NCBI RefSeq assembly: GCF_004359965.1
Contig: NZ_SMRQ01000016.1
Coordinates: forward strand, 1 to 60,607
Direction: 5' to 3'
From: Cognatilysobacter segetis
Lineage (GTDB): Bacteria > Pseudomonadota > Gammaproteobacteria > Xanthomonadales > Xanthomonadaceae
DNA: 60,607 nt
Numbering within the stretch: position 1 is the first letter of the stretch; each line of letters starts with the position of its first letter. Of the stretch, positions 50,104-59,791 are shown piece after piece. The translations under genes and the position numbers were made by a program. Below the pieces are notes generated by a model. It was not told the DNA's origin and searched no databases. It worked only from the letters and a program-made list of their open reading frames with translations.

Positions 50104-52146
50104 TCAGCGATCGCGTCCCGGCGGACGGCCGCGCGGCGGGCCACCCTCGAAACGCCCTCGACCCGGCGAGGGCCCGCGATCGGTGCGCGGCGGCGTGCCT
50201 TCGTCGCGGCGGATCTTCAGCTGCTGCCCGGCGACGCGCACGCGCTTGAGATGCTCCATCGTTTCGCGCGGCATGCCTTCGGGCAGGTCGATCAGCGTGA
50301 AGTGGTCGCGGATGTCGATGCGGCCGATGAAGCGGCTCTCGAGATCGGCCTCGTTCGCGATCGCGCCGACGATGTTGCCCGGCTTGACGCCGTGCACGTG
50401 GCCGACCTCGATGCGGAACGTCTCCATGCCGGACTCGGGCGCCTGACGCGGCGGGCGCTCGCGACGCGGCGGCTCGTCGAAACCTCGCTCGGCATCGTTC
50501 ATGCCGCGCGGGCCGCATTCGAAACGCGGGCCCTGCAGCTCGAACTCACTGCCGGGCGCGCGCTCCGCCGGCGCACTGGGTTCACGCTCGATCCGCGGGC
50601 GCTCCGGGCGCGGGCTGCGTTCGGCGGCGGCCGGGTAAGCGTCGCCGCGCGGCGCGTATGGTCGATCGCCGGCGGGGCGCGCCGGGCGATCGTCGCGTTC
50701 GAACCGCGGACCGCGTTCGGGGCGCGCGGCACGTTGGCCATCGCGCTCGAAACGCGGTGCGCGATCGCGGGCGTCGCGTGCGTCCGGGCGCGCCGCCTGT
50801 CGCAGCGGATCGTGCCCGGTGGGCATCAGCAGCGGCGATTCGCCCTGCAGCAGGTGGGCGAGGGCCGCGGCGATCTCCACCGCGGGCACGTTGCGCTCCT
50901 GCTCGAAACGCTCGATCAGCTCGCGGTACATCTGCAGGTCGGGTGCTTCCAGCGCGTCGGAGATGCGCGAGAGGAAGCGGTCGACGCGGCGCTCGTTCAC
51001 CGCCTCGATGCTCGGCGCTTCCATCGGCTCGATCGGCTGGCGCGTCGCACGTTCGATCGCGCGCAGCATGCCGCGCTCGCGGGGCGTCACGAACAGGATC
51101 GCCTCGCCGGTGCGGCCCGCGCGGCCGGTGCGCCCGATGCGGTGCACGTAGCTTTCGGTGTCGTACGGGATGTCGTAATTGAGGACGTGCGAGATGCGAT
51201 CGACATCGAGGCCGCGCGCGGCGACGTCGGTCGCGACGAGCACGTCGATGCGCCCGTCCTTGAGCTGCTGCACGATCTTTTCGCGCTGCGCCTGCTGCAC
51301 GTCGCCGTTGAGCGCGGCGGCGGCGATGCCGCGGGCCGCCAGCTTCTCGGCCAGCTCCTCGGTCGCGATCTTGGTGCGCGCGAACACGATCATCGCGTCG
51401 AAGCTTTCGGCTTCCAGCACGCGCGTGATGGCGTCCAGCTTGTGGTGGCCGCTCACCGACACGAAGCGCTGGCGGATGTTCGCCGCGGTCGTCGTCGTCG
51501 ACTTGATCGCGATCTCGACCGGGTCCTTCAGGTGGGTCTGCGCGATGCGCCGGATCGGCGGCGGCATCGTGGCCGAGAACAACGCGACCTGGCGGGTCGG
51601 CGGCGTTGCGTCGAGCACGGCCTGCACGTCGTCGATGAAGCCCATGCGCAGCATCTCGTCGGCCTCGTCGAGCACCAGCATCGAGAGCTCGGAGAGATCG
51701 AGCGTGCCGCGCTTCATGTGGTCGATGACGCGCCCCGGCGTGCCGACGATGACGTGCACCCCGCGGCGCAGCGCCTGCAGCTGCGGCCCGTAGCCCTGGC
51801 CGCCGTAGATCGGCAGCACCTGGAAGTTCGGCAGGTAATGCGCGTATTTCTGGAAGGCCTCGGCGACCTGGATGGCCAGCTCGCGGGTGGGCGCGAGCAC
51901 CAGCGCCTGCGGCTTGGTCTTGGCCGGATCGATGCGCGAGAGCACCGGCAGCGCGAACGCGGCGGTCTTGCCGGTGCCGGTCTGCGCCTGGCCGATGAGG
52001 TCGCGGCCGGCCAGCAGCGGCGGGATCGTCGCGGCCTGGATGGGCGAGGGCGTCTCGTAGCCGACATCCGCCAGCGCGCGAAGCAGCGGCGCGCCCAGGG
52101 CGAGATCGGTGAAGGAAAGGGGAGTCGGTTCGGTTTCGGCGCTCAT
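50104..52146 (-). CDS. deaD: DEAD-box RNA helicase, DeaD/CsdA type
   Basis: 680 residues. The Q motif lies near 12-38, motif I is AQTGTGKT (54-61), motif II DEAD (160-163), motif III SAT (191-193) and motif VI HRIGRTGR (335-342). Residues about 574-646 are a DbpA-type RNA-binding domain (FRIEVGHVHGVKPGNIVGAI). Between the core and this domain lies a 125-residue disordered stretch rich in Arg, Asp, Pro and Glu with repeats of PRFERD (464, 480). The RG/RP-rich tail may add RNA contact. It helps ribosome assembly and cold-shock RNA remodelling. The start at 52146 is an ATG followed by the domain; long upstream frame extension is false. Confidence 0.93.
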   Translation of the reverse strand: MSAETEPTPLSFTDLALGAPLLRALADVGYETPSPIQAATIPPLLAGRDLIGQAQTGTGKTAAFALPVLSRIDPAKTKPQALVLAPTRELAIQVAEAFQKYAHYLPNFQVLPIYGGQGYGPQLQALRRGVHVIVGTPGRVIDHMKRGTLDLSELSMLVLDEADEMLRMGFIDDVQAVLDATPPTRQVALFSATMPPPIRRIAQTHLKDPVEIAIKSTTTTAANIRQRFVSVSGHHKLDAITRVLEAESFDAMIVFARTKIATEELAEKLAARGIAAAALNGDVQQAQREKIVQQLKDGRIDVLVATDVAARGLDVDRISHVLNYDIPYDTESYVHRIGRTGRAGRTGEAILFVTPRERGMLRAIERATRQPIEPMEAPSIEAVNERRVDRFLSRISDALEAPDLQMYRELIERFEQERNVPAVEIAAALAHLLQGESPLLMPTGHDPLRQAARPDARDARDRAPRFERDGQRAARPERGPRFERDDRPARPAGDRPYAPRGDAYPAAAERSPRPERPRIEREPSAPAERAPGSEFELQGPRFECGPRGMNDAERGFDEPPRRERPPRQAPESGMETFRIEVGHVHGVKPGNIVGAIANEADLESRFIGRIDIRDHFTLIDLPEGMPRETMEHLKRVRVAGQQLKIRRDEGTPPRTDRGPSPGRGRFEGGPPRGRPPGRDR

Positions 52147-52317
52147 GGCGGGATCTCGGCGCCGGGGCGGGCCGGTCGGGGGCGGCAGTCTACTCGCCCG
52201 TCCGCATTCCGGCCGTGGAAATCGTCGTCGACGCGGCCGCTGGCGCCGTCGCGGGGCGCATGACCCGTGCCCGCTAGCATGCGATGCCCGAGGCGCGGCG
52301 TCGCGCCGGAGCGACCG

Positions 52318-53877
52318 ATGAGCCTGTCCGACCTGAAGTTCGACAACCGTTTCCTGCGCGACCTGCCCGGCGATCCTCGCGAGGGCGGCGGCGTGCGGCA
52401 GGTGCACGGCGCGGCTTGGTCGCGCGTCGATCCCGCGCCCGTGCGGGCGCCGCGGGTGCTGGCCGTCTCGCGCGAGATGCTGTCGACGCTGGGGCTGGAC
52501 GAGAGGGACGCGGCCGATCCCGCGTTCGCGGAGGTCTTCGGCGGCAATGCGCTGCTGCCCGGCATGCAGCCGTACGCGTCGAACTACGGCGGCCATCAGT
52601 TCGGCCATTGGGCCGGGCAGCTCGGCGACGGGCGCGCGATCACGCTGGGGGAGACCGTCAACGCCGCCGGCGAGCGCTGGGAGCTGCAGCTCAAGGGCGC
52701 CGGGCCGACGCCCTACTCGCGCACCGCCGATGGCCGCGCCGTGCTGCGCTCGTCGATCCGCGAATTCCTGTGCAGCGAGGCCATGCACCACCTCGGCGTG
52801 CCGACCACGCGCGCGCTCAGCCTGGTCGCCACCGGCGAGGACGTGGTGCGCGACATGTTCTACGACGGCCACGCCGCGCCGGAGCCGGGTGCGGTGGTCT
52901 GCCGCGTCGCGCCGTCGTTCATGCGATTCGGGCACTTCGAGTTGCCGCCCTCGCGTGGCGACGCGCCGCTGCTGCGTGCACTGGTCGACTTCTGCATTCG
53001 GCGCGACTTCCCGCATATCGATGCGGATTCGCCCAACGCGGTCTCGAATTGGTTCGGCGAGATCTGCGAGCGCACGGCGGTGATGGTCGGCCACTGGATG
53101 CGCGTGGGCTTCGTCCACGGCGTGATGAACACGGACAACATGTCGGTGCTCGGCCTGACGATCGATTACGGCCCTTACGGCTGGATCGACGACTACGACC
53201 CCGACTGGACGCCCAATACCACCGACGCACAGCGCCGCCGCTACCGCTTCGGCCAGCAGCCCGCAGTGGCGTACTGGAACCTCGGCCGGCTGGCGTCGGC
53301 GCTCGCGGCGCTCGATCCCGACGTCGCGCCGCTGCAGGCAGGCCTCGCCCGGTTCGTCGAGGCCTACGAGCAGGCCGAGCGCGACAACGCGGTGCGCAAG
53401 CTCGGGCTCGGCCGTTTCCGCGAGGGCGACGTCGAGCTCATGGAGGCGCTGCTGGCGTGGATGCGCGGCGCGGAGGTGGACATGACGCTGTTCTTCCGCG
53501 GCCTGATCGACGTCGATCCCGCAGCGCCGGACCTCGCGCCGCTGCACGACGCGTTCTACGACGAGGCCAAGCGCGAGGCCGGCGAGCCCGCGCTGCGCGA
53601 ATGGCTCGGCCGCTATGCCGCGCGCGTGGCGGACGTAGACCCGGCGCGGCGTCGCGGACAGATGCGCGAGGCCAACCCGCGCTACGTGCTGCGCAACTAC
53701 CTTGCGCAGCAGGTGATCGATCGCGCCACCGCCGGCGATGCATCGGGCATCGAGGAATTGCTAGACGTCATGCGCCGTCCCTACGACGACCAGCCCGGCC
53801 GCGAGGCGTACGCGCAGCGCCGCCCGGACTGGGCGCGCCACATGGCCGGCTGCTCGATGCTCAGCTGCAGCTCGTGA
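52318..53877 (+). CDS. selO: SelO/YdiU family protein AMPylase, Cys form
   Basis: 519 residues, a pseudokinase fold. Blocks seen include [58 protein letters not shown] (catalytic Asp/Asn) and [13 protein letters not shown]. It transfers AMP from ATP to Ser/Thr/Tyr of target proteins, a redox-linked step. It ends GCSMLSCSS; where eukaryotic SelO has selenocysteine it has Cys. A -10-like TAGCAT is at 52275-52280. The start at 52318 follows from the conserved N-terminal [12 protein letters not shown]. Confidence 0.9.
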   Translation: MSLSDLKFDNRFLRDLPGDPREGGGVRQVHGAAWSRVDPAPVRAPRVLAVSREMLSTLGLDERDAADPAFAEVFGGNALLPGMQPYASNYGGHQFGHWAGQLGDGRAITLGETVNAAGERWELQLKGAGPTPYSRTADGRAVLRSSIREFLCSEAMHHLGVPTTRALSLVATGEDVVRDMFYDGHAAPEPGAVVCRVAPSFMRFGHFELPPSRGDAPLLRALVDFCIRRDFPHIDADSPNAVSNWFGEICERTAVMVGHWMRVGFVHGVMNTDNMSVLGLTIDYGPYGWIDDYDPDWTPNTTDAQRRRYRFGQQPAVAYWNLGRLASALAALDPDVAPLQAGLARFVEAYEQAERDNAVRKLGLGRFREGDVELMEALLAWMRGAEVDMTLFFRGLIDVDPAAPDLAPLHDAFYDEAKREAGEPALREWLGRYAARVADVDPARRRGQMREANPRYVLRNYLAQQVIDRATAGDASGIEELLDVMRRPYDDQPGREAYAQRRPDWARHMAGCSMLSCSS

Positions 53878-53900
53878 GCGGTCGCCAGCGACCGACCGCG

Positions 53901-53906
53901 TAAACT
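53901..53906 (+). promoter_or_regulatory. Candidate -10 box for a probably leaderless uup mRNA
   Basis: TAAACT ends six bases before the ATG at 53913. As at 48647-48652, the expected transcript start falls on the start codon, and no Shine-Dalgarno precedes it. Confidence 0.35.
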
Positions 53907-53912
53907 GCGCAC

Positions 53913-55787
53913 ATGCCCCTGATCACTCTCCAGTCCGTCGACTTCAGCGTCGGCGGCCCGCTGCTGCTCGACCACGTCGACCTGTCCATCGAACCCGGCG
54001 AGCGCATCGCCGTCATCGGCCGCAACGGCGCCGGCAAGTCCACGCTGCTCAAGCTCATCGCCGGCGACCTCATGCCGGACGACGGCGAAGTGCGCTACGA
54101 AGCCGGCGTGCGCGTCGCGCGCCTCGAGCAGGAAGTGCCGGCCGATACGGCGGGCGACGTGTTCGACGTGGTCGCCGCCGGCCTGGGCGAGCAGGGCGAA
54201 CTGCTCGCGCGTTTCCACCACCTCAGCCACGCCGCCGAGATCGACGCGCACGCGCTCGCGGAGGTCCAGTCGCGCATCGAAGCGCTGGGCGCGTGGTCGC
54301 TCGAGCAGCGCGTCACCGAAACGCTCACGCGGCTGTCCATCGACGGCGAGCGGCCGTTCGCCGGCCTGTCAGGCGGCATGCGCCGGCGCGTGATGCTCGC
54401 GCGCTCGCTGGTCTCGCAGCCCGACGTGCTGCTGCTGGACGAGCCCACCAACCATCTCGACATCGAATCCATCGACTGGCTCGAGGGCTTCCTCAAGGGC
54501 TGGCGCGGCACGCTGGTCTTCATCACCCATGACCGCCGCTTCATGCGCGCGCTGGCCACGCGCATCGTCGAGATCGACCGTGGCGCGCTGACCAGCTGGC
54601 CCGGCGACTGGGACAACTACCTGCGCCGGCGCGAGGAGCGGCTGCATTCGGAAGCGCAGGAAAACGCGCGCTTCGACAAGCTGCTGGCGCAGGAGGAAGT
54701 CTGGATCCGCCAGGGCATCAAGGCCCGCCGCACGCGTGACGAAGGCCGCGTGCGTCGCCTGAAGGCGATGCGAGACGAGCGCGCGCAGCGCCGCGAGCAG
54801 ACCGGAAAGGTGCGCATGGAGGCCGCGCAGGGCGACGCCTCGGGTCGCAAGGTGATCGAGGCGAAGAACGTCTCGGTGTCGCTGGGCGGCCGCGCCATCC
54901 TGCGCGACGTGTCGACCACGATCATGCGCGGCGACCGCATCGGGCTGATCGGTCCCAACGGCAGCGGCAAGACGACGCTGCTGAAGACGCTGCTCGGCGA
55001 CCTGGTGCCGGACAGCGGGGAAGTGCGACTGGGCAGCAACCTGCAGATCGCCTACTTCGACCAGTACCGCGCCACGCTCCGAGAGGACTGGAACGCGATC
55101 GAGAACGTCGCCGAAGGCCGCGAGTTCGTCGAGCTCAACGGCAAGCGCAAGCACGTCATCGGCTACCTGCAGGACTTCCTGTTCACGCCCGAACGCGCGC
55201 GCGCGCCGATCACGCGGCTGTCGGGCGGCGAGCGCAATCGCCTGCTGCTGGCGCGCCTGTTCGCGCAGCCGTCGAATTTGCTGGTGATGGACGAACCCAC
55301 CAACGACCTCGACGTCGAGACGCTGGAGCTGCTGGAAGACCTTCTTGGCGATTACGCGGGCACGCTGCTGCTGGTCAGCCACGACCGCGACTTCCTCGAC
55401 AACGTGGTGACCTCCACGCTGGTGATGGAAGGCGACGGTCGCGTCGGCGAGTACGTCGGCGGCTACACCGACTGGCTGCGCCAGCGCGGCGCGGACGACG
55501 GCACGGCCCGGGCGGCTGCGCGCGAATCGGCGAAGCCGGTCGCGGCCGCCCCCGTGGCCGCGCCTGCCAAGCGCAAGCTCAGCTTCAAGGAAACCCGCGA
55601 GCTCGAGTCGCTGCCGGCCTTGATCGAGACGCTGGAAGGCGAGGTCGCCACGCTCACGGAGGCGCTGTCGGACCCGCAGTTCTATTCACGGGACGCCGCG
55701 GCGATCACCGCACACAACGCGAAGCTGGCCGACACGCAGTCGCGGCTGGATGCCGCCTACGCGCGCTGGAGCGAACTCGACGGCTGA
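53913..55787 (+). CDS. uup: ABC-F family ATPase, Uup-like
   Basis: 624 residues with two ATPase cassettes and no membrane helices. Walker A motifs are GRNGAGKST (36-44) and GPNGSGKTT; signature motifs are LSGGMRRR and LSGGERNR; Walker B segments read LLLDEPTNHLD and LVMDEPTNDLD. A C-terminal coiled coil (from about 548, KRKLSFKETRELESL) distinguishes Uup from EttA. It binds DNA or ribosomes and is linked to replication-associated precise excision. Single gene, in the same direction as selO after a 35-base gap. Confidence 0.93.
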   Translation: MPLITLQSVDFSVGGPLLLDHVDLSIEPGERIAVIGRNGAGKSTLLKLIAGDLMPDDGEVRYEAGVRVARLEQEVPADTAGDVFDVVAAGLGEQGELLARFHHLSHAAEIDAHALAEVQSRIEALGAWSLEQRVTETLTRLSIDGERPFAGLSGGMRRRVMLARSLVSQPDVLLLDEPTNHLDIESIDWLEGFLKGWRGTLVFITHDRRFMRALATRIVEIDRGALTSWPGDWDNYLRRREERLHSEAQENARFDKLLAQEEVWIRQGIKARRTRDEGRVRRLKAMRDERAQRREQTGKVRMEAAQGDASGRKVIEAKNVSVSLGGRAILRDVSTTIMRGDRIGLIGPNGSGKTTLLKTLLGDLVPDSGEVRLGSNLQIAYFDQYRATLREDWNAIENVAEGREFVELNGKRKHVIGYLQDFLFTPERARAPITRLSGGERNRLLLARLFAQPSNLLVMDEPTNDLDVETLELLEDLLGDYAGTLLLVSHDRDFLDNVVTSTLVMEGDGRVGEYVGGYTDWLRQRGADDGTARAAARESAKPVAAAPVAAPAKRKLSFKETRELESLPALIETLEGEVATLTEALSDPQFYSRDAAAITAHNAKLADTQSRLDAAYARWSELDG

Positions 55788-55793
55788 CGTGCG

Positions 55794-56057
55794 CTAAGGC
55801 GTGAAGCCAGGCGCGTTGTCGACCTCGCCGCCGAACAGGAATTTCTCCATCTGTTCGGCGAGGTAGGCGCGGTGCTTCGGGTTCATCGGCGACAGCCGGT
55901 TCTCGTTGATCAGCATCGTCTGGTGCGCAAGCCACGCGGCCCACGCCTGCTTGCCGACGCTCGCGAATACGCGTTGGCCGAGCTCGCCCGGCCACGGCAC
56001 GTAATCGAGGCCCTCGTCCTCGCGCTTGAGCCAGACGCAGTCGACGGTACGTGGCAT
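55794..56057 (-). CDS. yggX: Fe(2+)-trafficking / oxidative damage protein YggX
   Basis: 87 residues, full length. [27 protein letters not shown] contains the single conserved Cys, and the rest [34 protein letters not shown] is the standard family end. It limits iron-mediated oxidative damage. The ATG lies one base after the MutY stop, so they are translationally linked, as in many Gammaproteobacteria. Confidence 0.95.
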   Translation of the reverse strand: MPRTVDCVWLKREDEGLDYVPWPGELGQRVFASVGKQAWAAWLAHQTMLINENRLSPMNPKHRAYLAEQMEKFLFGGEVDNAPGFTP

Positions 56058-56058
56058 G

Positions 56059-57117
56059 TCAGTTCTCGAAGAGGCGGGTGAGGAGGGCGCGGATCGGCGC
56101 CGGGATGCCGAACGATGCGAGGTCGGCGGCCGATACCCAGGCCGATTCGCCGTCGTCGGCGATGAGTGCGGCACGCTCGACGCGGTGCAGCCGCGACCTG
56201 AGTGTCAGATGGTAGTGCGAGAAGCCGTGCGCGACGTCGTCGAGGCACATCTCCAGCGGCACATCACCTGCGTGGCGTGACAGCCAACCGTCCGCCGCCT
56301 GCGCGTCGTCGAACTGCGGCAGCGACCACAGCGACGCCCAGACGCCGGTCGGCGCGCGGCGCTGCAGCAGGATGCGGCCGTCCGCATCGCGCAGTACCAG
56401 CACGACGGCCTCGCGGCGCGGCAGTTCCTTCGACGGTCGCGGCGTCGGCAGCTCGTCCTGCCGCCCTTCGATGCGGGCGACGCAGTCGGCCTGCAGCGGG
56501 CAGACGATGCAGGCCGGGCGGCTGCGCGTGCAGAGCGTGGCGCCGAAATCCATCTGCGCTTGGGTGTAATCGGCGAGGCGGTCGTCAGGCAGCGCCGGGT
56601 CACCGGCATGCGCCTGCGCGAAGGCCCAGAGCTGCTTCTCGACGCGCGGCGCGCCGGGCCAGCCGTCGATGCCGTGGAAGCGCGCGAGCACGCGCTTGAC
56701 GTTGCCGTCGAGGATGGCGTGGCGATCATTCCAGGCCTGAGACGCGATCGCCGCCGCGGTGCTGCGGCCGATGCCGGGCAGCGCGGCGAGCGCATCCACG
56801 GCGCGGGGCAGTTCGCCGCCGTGGCGCTCCATGCAGAGCTGCGCCGCCGCGTGCAGGTTGCGCGCACGCGTGTAGTAGCCGAGCCCCGACCACAGCGCGA
56901 GCACGCGATCGAGCGGCGCGGCCCCGAGCGCGGGCAGGTCGGGCAGCGCCGACACGAAGCGCTCGAAGTACGGAATGACGGTGGCGACCTGCGTCTGTTG
57001 CAGCATCACTTCCGACAGCCAGACGCGGTACGGGGTGCGCGGGTGCTGCCAGGGCAGGTCGTGGCGGCCGGCGACGTCGAACCAGGCGAGCAGGCGCGTC
57101 GCGAAGGTGTCAGTCAT
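56059..57117 (-). CDS. mutY: A/G-specific adenine DNA glycosylase MutY
   Basis: 352 residues. The catalytic Glu is E36 in [13 protein letters not shown]137 in LDGNVKRVL is the second key acid. The 4Fe-4S loop has C196, C203, C206 and C212 (spacing 6, 2, 5). The C-terminal Nudix-like domain ([34 protein letters not shown]) reads 8-oxoG. It removes adenine opposite 8-oxoguanine in base-excision repair. Its start overlaps the upstream gene by eight bases and its stop is one base before yggX. Confidence 0.97.
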   Translation of the reverse strand: MTDTFATRLLAWFDVAGRHDLPWQHPRTPYRVWLSEVMLQQTQVATVIPYFERFVSALPDLPALGAAPLDRVLALWSGLGYYTRARNLHAAAQLCMERHGGELPRAVDALAALPGIGRSTAAAIASQAWNDRHAILDGNVKRVLARFHGIDGWPGAPRVEKQLWAFAQAHAGDPALPDDRLADYTQAQMDFGATLCTRSRPACIVCPLQADCVARIEGRQDELPTPRPSKELPRREAVVLVLRDADGRILLQRRAPTGVWASLWSLPQFDDAQAADGWLSRHAGDVPLEMCLDDVAHGFSHYHLTLRSRLHRVERAALIADDGESAWVSAADLASFGIPAPIRALLTRLFEN

Positions 57118-58384
57118 CGCTGAATTCGACTTCGACGCCTTCGAGCGTCGCGCCGGGAATTTCCAGCCGCGGGGTGCTCACGCGGCCGTCCAGCGGGGGC
57201 AGGGGCGTTCCGCTAGGCGGCGCGTCGAGCCACGCGAGCACCCGCGGCAAGCGAAGGCGCCCGTCGAACCGCGTCGCGCCGGATGCCAAGCGCAGCGCGG
57301 TTTCGCCCGACAGGTCCGTCGGGCCGGCGTAGTCGAGGTGCAGGGGCAGCGGTCCTCGCGGCCGGCCGATCGGACTCGGCAGCGCGGGCCAACTCTGCGG
57401 CCAGCGTTCGATGCGACCGTCGAGCCGCAGCGACAGCGACGACGTCCAGTCCAGCGAGCCGCCCGCCCGCAGGTCGGGAATCGCGCCGCCGCGCTGCAGG
57501 GCGAGCCCGAACGGGGCGATGTGCAGGCCTTTGACGTAGCGCGCGTCGCCGGCGATGCCGAGGTCGAAAGGCAGGCTCGTCGACTTCGAGACATAACGCG
57601 CCTGCGCGCGCAGCACCATGGCATGCAGCGCGAGCGCCGGGCTCGCGTCGGGTCGGCCGCGGAGCACGACGTCGAGCGGCATGCGCCAATCCGGTCGTTC
57701 CACCACGACATCGCCGGCAACGCCGAGTCCGGCCGGCATTTCCGGGCGCGCGAGCGTGGCCGCGACGTCGAACGGCATGCGCGTCTCGCCGGCCTGCATG
57801 CGCCCGCGGAGCCGCGCACGCACCGGCTTGCCGGGCGCGAGGCTCGGCACGTCCGCGCGCAGGCCGTCGATCGTCCAGCCTTCGCCGATGACGCGGCCTT
57901 CGGTGATGGCCAGTCCGTCGGTGAGCGTGGGCGTCGGCCGTTGCGGCGTCGGCGGGCGCGTGGCGAGCCAGCGCTGCAGCGCGGAGACGTCGAGCGTCGG
58001 TCGATCCAGTTCGATGCGGTGGACCGTGATCTCGCGGCCGCGCGACTTGATCGTCGACCACGGCACCGACAACAACAGGCGGTCGGCGGTGAGCAGCGGC
58101 GAGGCGTCGCCCTCGCGCTGAGCCGTCACGTCCCGCAGCACCAGCTGCGGCGTGCCGCGCAACGTGTATTCGCTGACGCCGCGCGCGGTGATGCGCAGGC
58201 CGAGCGCGCTTCCCGCCTGCGCCAGTACGAGGTTCGCCACCTGCTGCGGCCGCGATGCCCAGCGGGCGAGCCCCGCGAGCAGTGCGACCACCACCACCAC
58301 CGCGATGAGCAGCAGACGACCGCGCGAGCGCCGGCCCGGCGATTCGCCGCGGGGTGCCGCCTCGGGGCCGGGATCCGCCGTCAT
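57110..58384 (-). CDS. AsmA-like membrane-anchored envelope protein
   Basis: 424 residues. One transmembrane helix near 23-44 (RLLLIAVVVVVALLAGLARWA) anchors a large beta-rich periplasmic part of AsmA type, with LDYAGPTDLSGETALRLASG and ending EIPGATLEGVEVEF. Such proteins help lipid or outer-membrane biogenesis. It overlaps ftsY's stop by four bases and mutY's start by eight, so it belongs to the ftsY-mutY-yggX operon. Confidence 0.75.
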   Translation of the reverse strand: MTADPGPEAAPRGESPGRRSRGRLLLIAVVVVVALLAGLARWASRPQQVANLVLAQAGSALGLRITARGVSEYTLRGTPQLVLRDVTAQREGDASPLLTADRLLLSVPWSTIKSRGREITVHRIELDRPTLDVSALQRWLATRPPTPQRPTPTLTDGLAITEGRVIGEGWTIDGLRADVPSLAPGKPVRARLRGRMQAGETRMPFDVAATLARPEMPAGLGVAGDVVVERPDWRMPLDVVLRGRPDASPALALHAMVLRAQARYVSKSTSLPFDLGIAGDARYVKGLHIAPFGLALQRGGAIPDLRAGGSLDWTSSLSLRLDGRIERWPQSWPALPSPIGRPRGPLPLHLDYAGPTDLSGETALRLASGATRFDGRLRLPRVLAWLDAPPSGTPLPPLDGRVSTPRLEIPGATLEGVEVEFSDD

Positions 58385-59748
58385 CCGGCGCCGAGCGACT
58401 CCGGCAGCAGGGCGTCGACGAACGCGGCCGCGTCGAACACGCGCAGGTCCTCCGGGCGTTCGCCGATGCCCGCGAAGCGGATCGGGATGCCGAACTCGCG
58501 CGCGAGCGCGAACACCACGCCGCCCTTGGCCGTGCCGTCCAGCTTGGTGACAACGAGGCCCGTCACGCCGATCGCCGCATTGAACTGGCGAAGCTGCGAG
58601 ATCGCGTTCTGCCCCGTGGTGCCGTCGATCACCAGCAGCACCTCGTGCGGCGCGGCCGGGTCGAGCTTCTGCAGCACGCGCTTGATCTTGCCGAGCTCGG
58701 CCATCAGGCCCTGCTGCGTGTGCAGCCGGCCCGCGGTGTCGGCGATCAGCACCTCGGTGCCGCGCGCCTTCGCCGCCTGCAGCGCATCGAAGGCGACCGA
58801 CGCGGCGTCCGCGTTCTGGCCCTGCGCGATCACCGCCACACCGTTGCGGTCGCCCCAGGCCTGAAGTTGCGCGACCGCCGCGGCGCGGAAGGTGTCGCCG
58901 GCGGCCAGCATCAACGGGCGGCCCTCATCCTTGAAGCGCTTGGCGAGCTTGCCGATCGTCGTGGTCTTGCCCACGCCGTTGACGCCGATCGTGAGCAGGA
59001 CGAAAGGCTTCGCCGCACGATCGATGACGAGCGGCCTCGCGACGGGCTCTAGCATCGCCAGCAGGTCCGCGCGCAGGGCGGCGAGCAGCGCGTTCGCGTC
59101 GGTGAACTCGCGCGACTTCATCCGCTTGCGCAGGTCGTCGACCAGTTCGGTCGTCGCGGTTACGCCGACGTCCGCGGTGAGCAGTGCGGTCTCGATCTCG
59201 TCGAGCAGGTCGTCGTCGAGCTTCGGATTGCGGGAAAAAAGCCCGCTGATCGACCGGGTGAACGTGTTGCCGCGAAGACGGTCGAGCCAGCCGCGCTTGC
59301 CCGCGGCAGCGGCCGGCACGGTCGGCACCGCGCCGGTGACATCCGGTTCGATCGGCGCTGGCGCCGACGGCATCGATTCGAGCGGGGCCGTGAAAACCGC
59401 GGCCGGTGCGGGTCGCGCGTGCGCTGCCTCCGTCTCGCGCATCGAACGAGCTTCGGCATCCGCAGCCTTGGCCTCGCGCGCGGTGGGCGCCTCGGCGGCG
59501 AGCCATTCCGCGGCAGGCGCGCTGGCCGCGGGATCGTTGACGGTTGCCTCGACGGACGACTCGGCCCGCGCCGTGGAATCCTCGGCCGATTCGACGGCCG
59601 CGCCGGCCGTGGCCTGCGGAGTCGCTTCGGCGTCGGCCACGTCGGCGGGCGCCTGCGACTCCTGCCCGGGGAACGCCGCGGCGAGTTCCTCGACCGACAG
59701 TCGACGCTCGGGCTCGTTCGGCTTCTTGCGGCGCAGGAAACTCAGCAT
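58381..59748 (-). CDS. ftsY: Signal recognition particle receptor FtsY
   Basis: 455 residues. An Ala/Glu-rich acidic A domain (about 13-140) precedes the N domain (from about 155) and the GTPase G domain. G1 is GVNGVGKTTT (255-264), then AAGDTFRAAA, DTAG (337-340) and TKLD (401-404). It docks the SRP-ribosome complex at the membrane for co-translational insertion. It heads a four-gene operon (AsmA-like, mutY, yggX) and is divergent from rsmD across a 65-base gap. Confidence 0.97.
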   Translation of the reverse strand: MLSFLRRKKPNEPERRLSVEELAAAFPGQESQAPADVADAEATPQATAGAAVESAEDSTARAESSVEATVNDPAASAPAAEWLAAEAPTAREAKAADAEARSMRETEAAHARPAPAAVFTAPLESMPSAPAPIEPDVTGAVPTVPAAAAGKRGWLDRLRGNTFTRSISGLFSRNPKLDDDLLDEIETALLTADVGVTATTELVDDLRKRMKSREFTDANALLAALRADLLAMLEPVARPLVIDRAAKPFVLLTIGVNGVGKTTTIGKLAKRFKDEGRPLMLAAGDTFRAAAVAQLQAWGDRNGVAVIAQGQNADAASVAFDALQAAKARGTEVLIADTAGRLHTQQGLMAELGKIKRVLQKLDPAAPHEVLLVIDGTTGQNAISQLRQFNAAIGVTGLVVTKLDGTAKGGVVFALAREFGIPIRFAGIGERPEDLRVFDAAAFVDALLPESLGAG

Positions 59749-59791
59749 CGGCAGGCGTCGGAATTGGGGGAAAATGGGCGCGACATGCTAG

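Noticed and set aside
52147-53547. N-terminal extension of the DeaD frame by 467 codons
   Set aside because: Antisense to SelO; the helicase Q motif begins right after the ATG at 52146.
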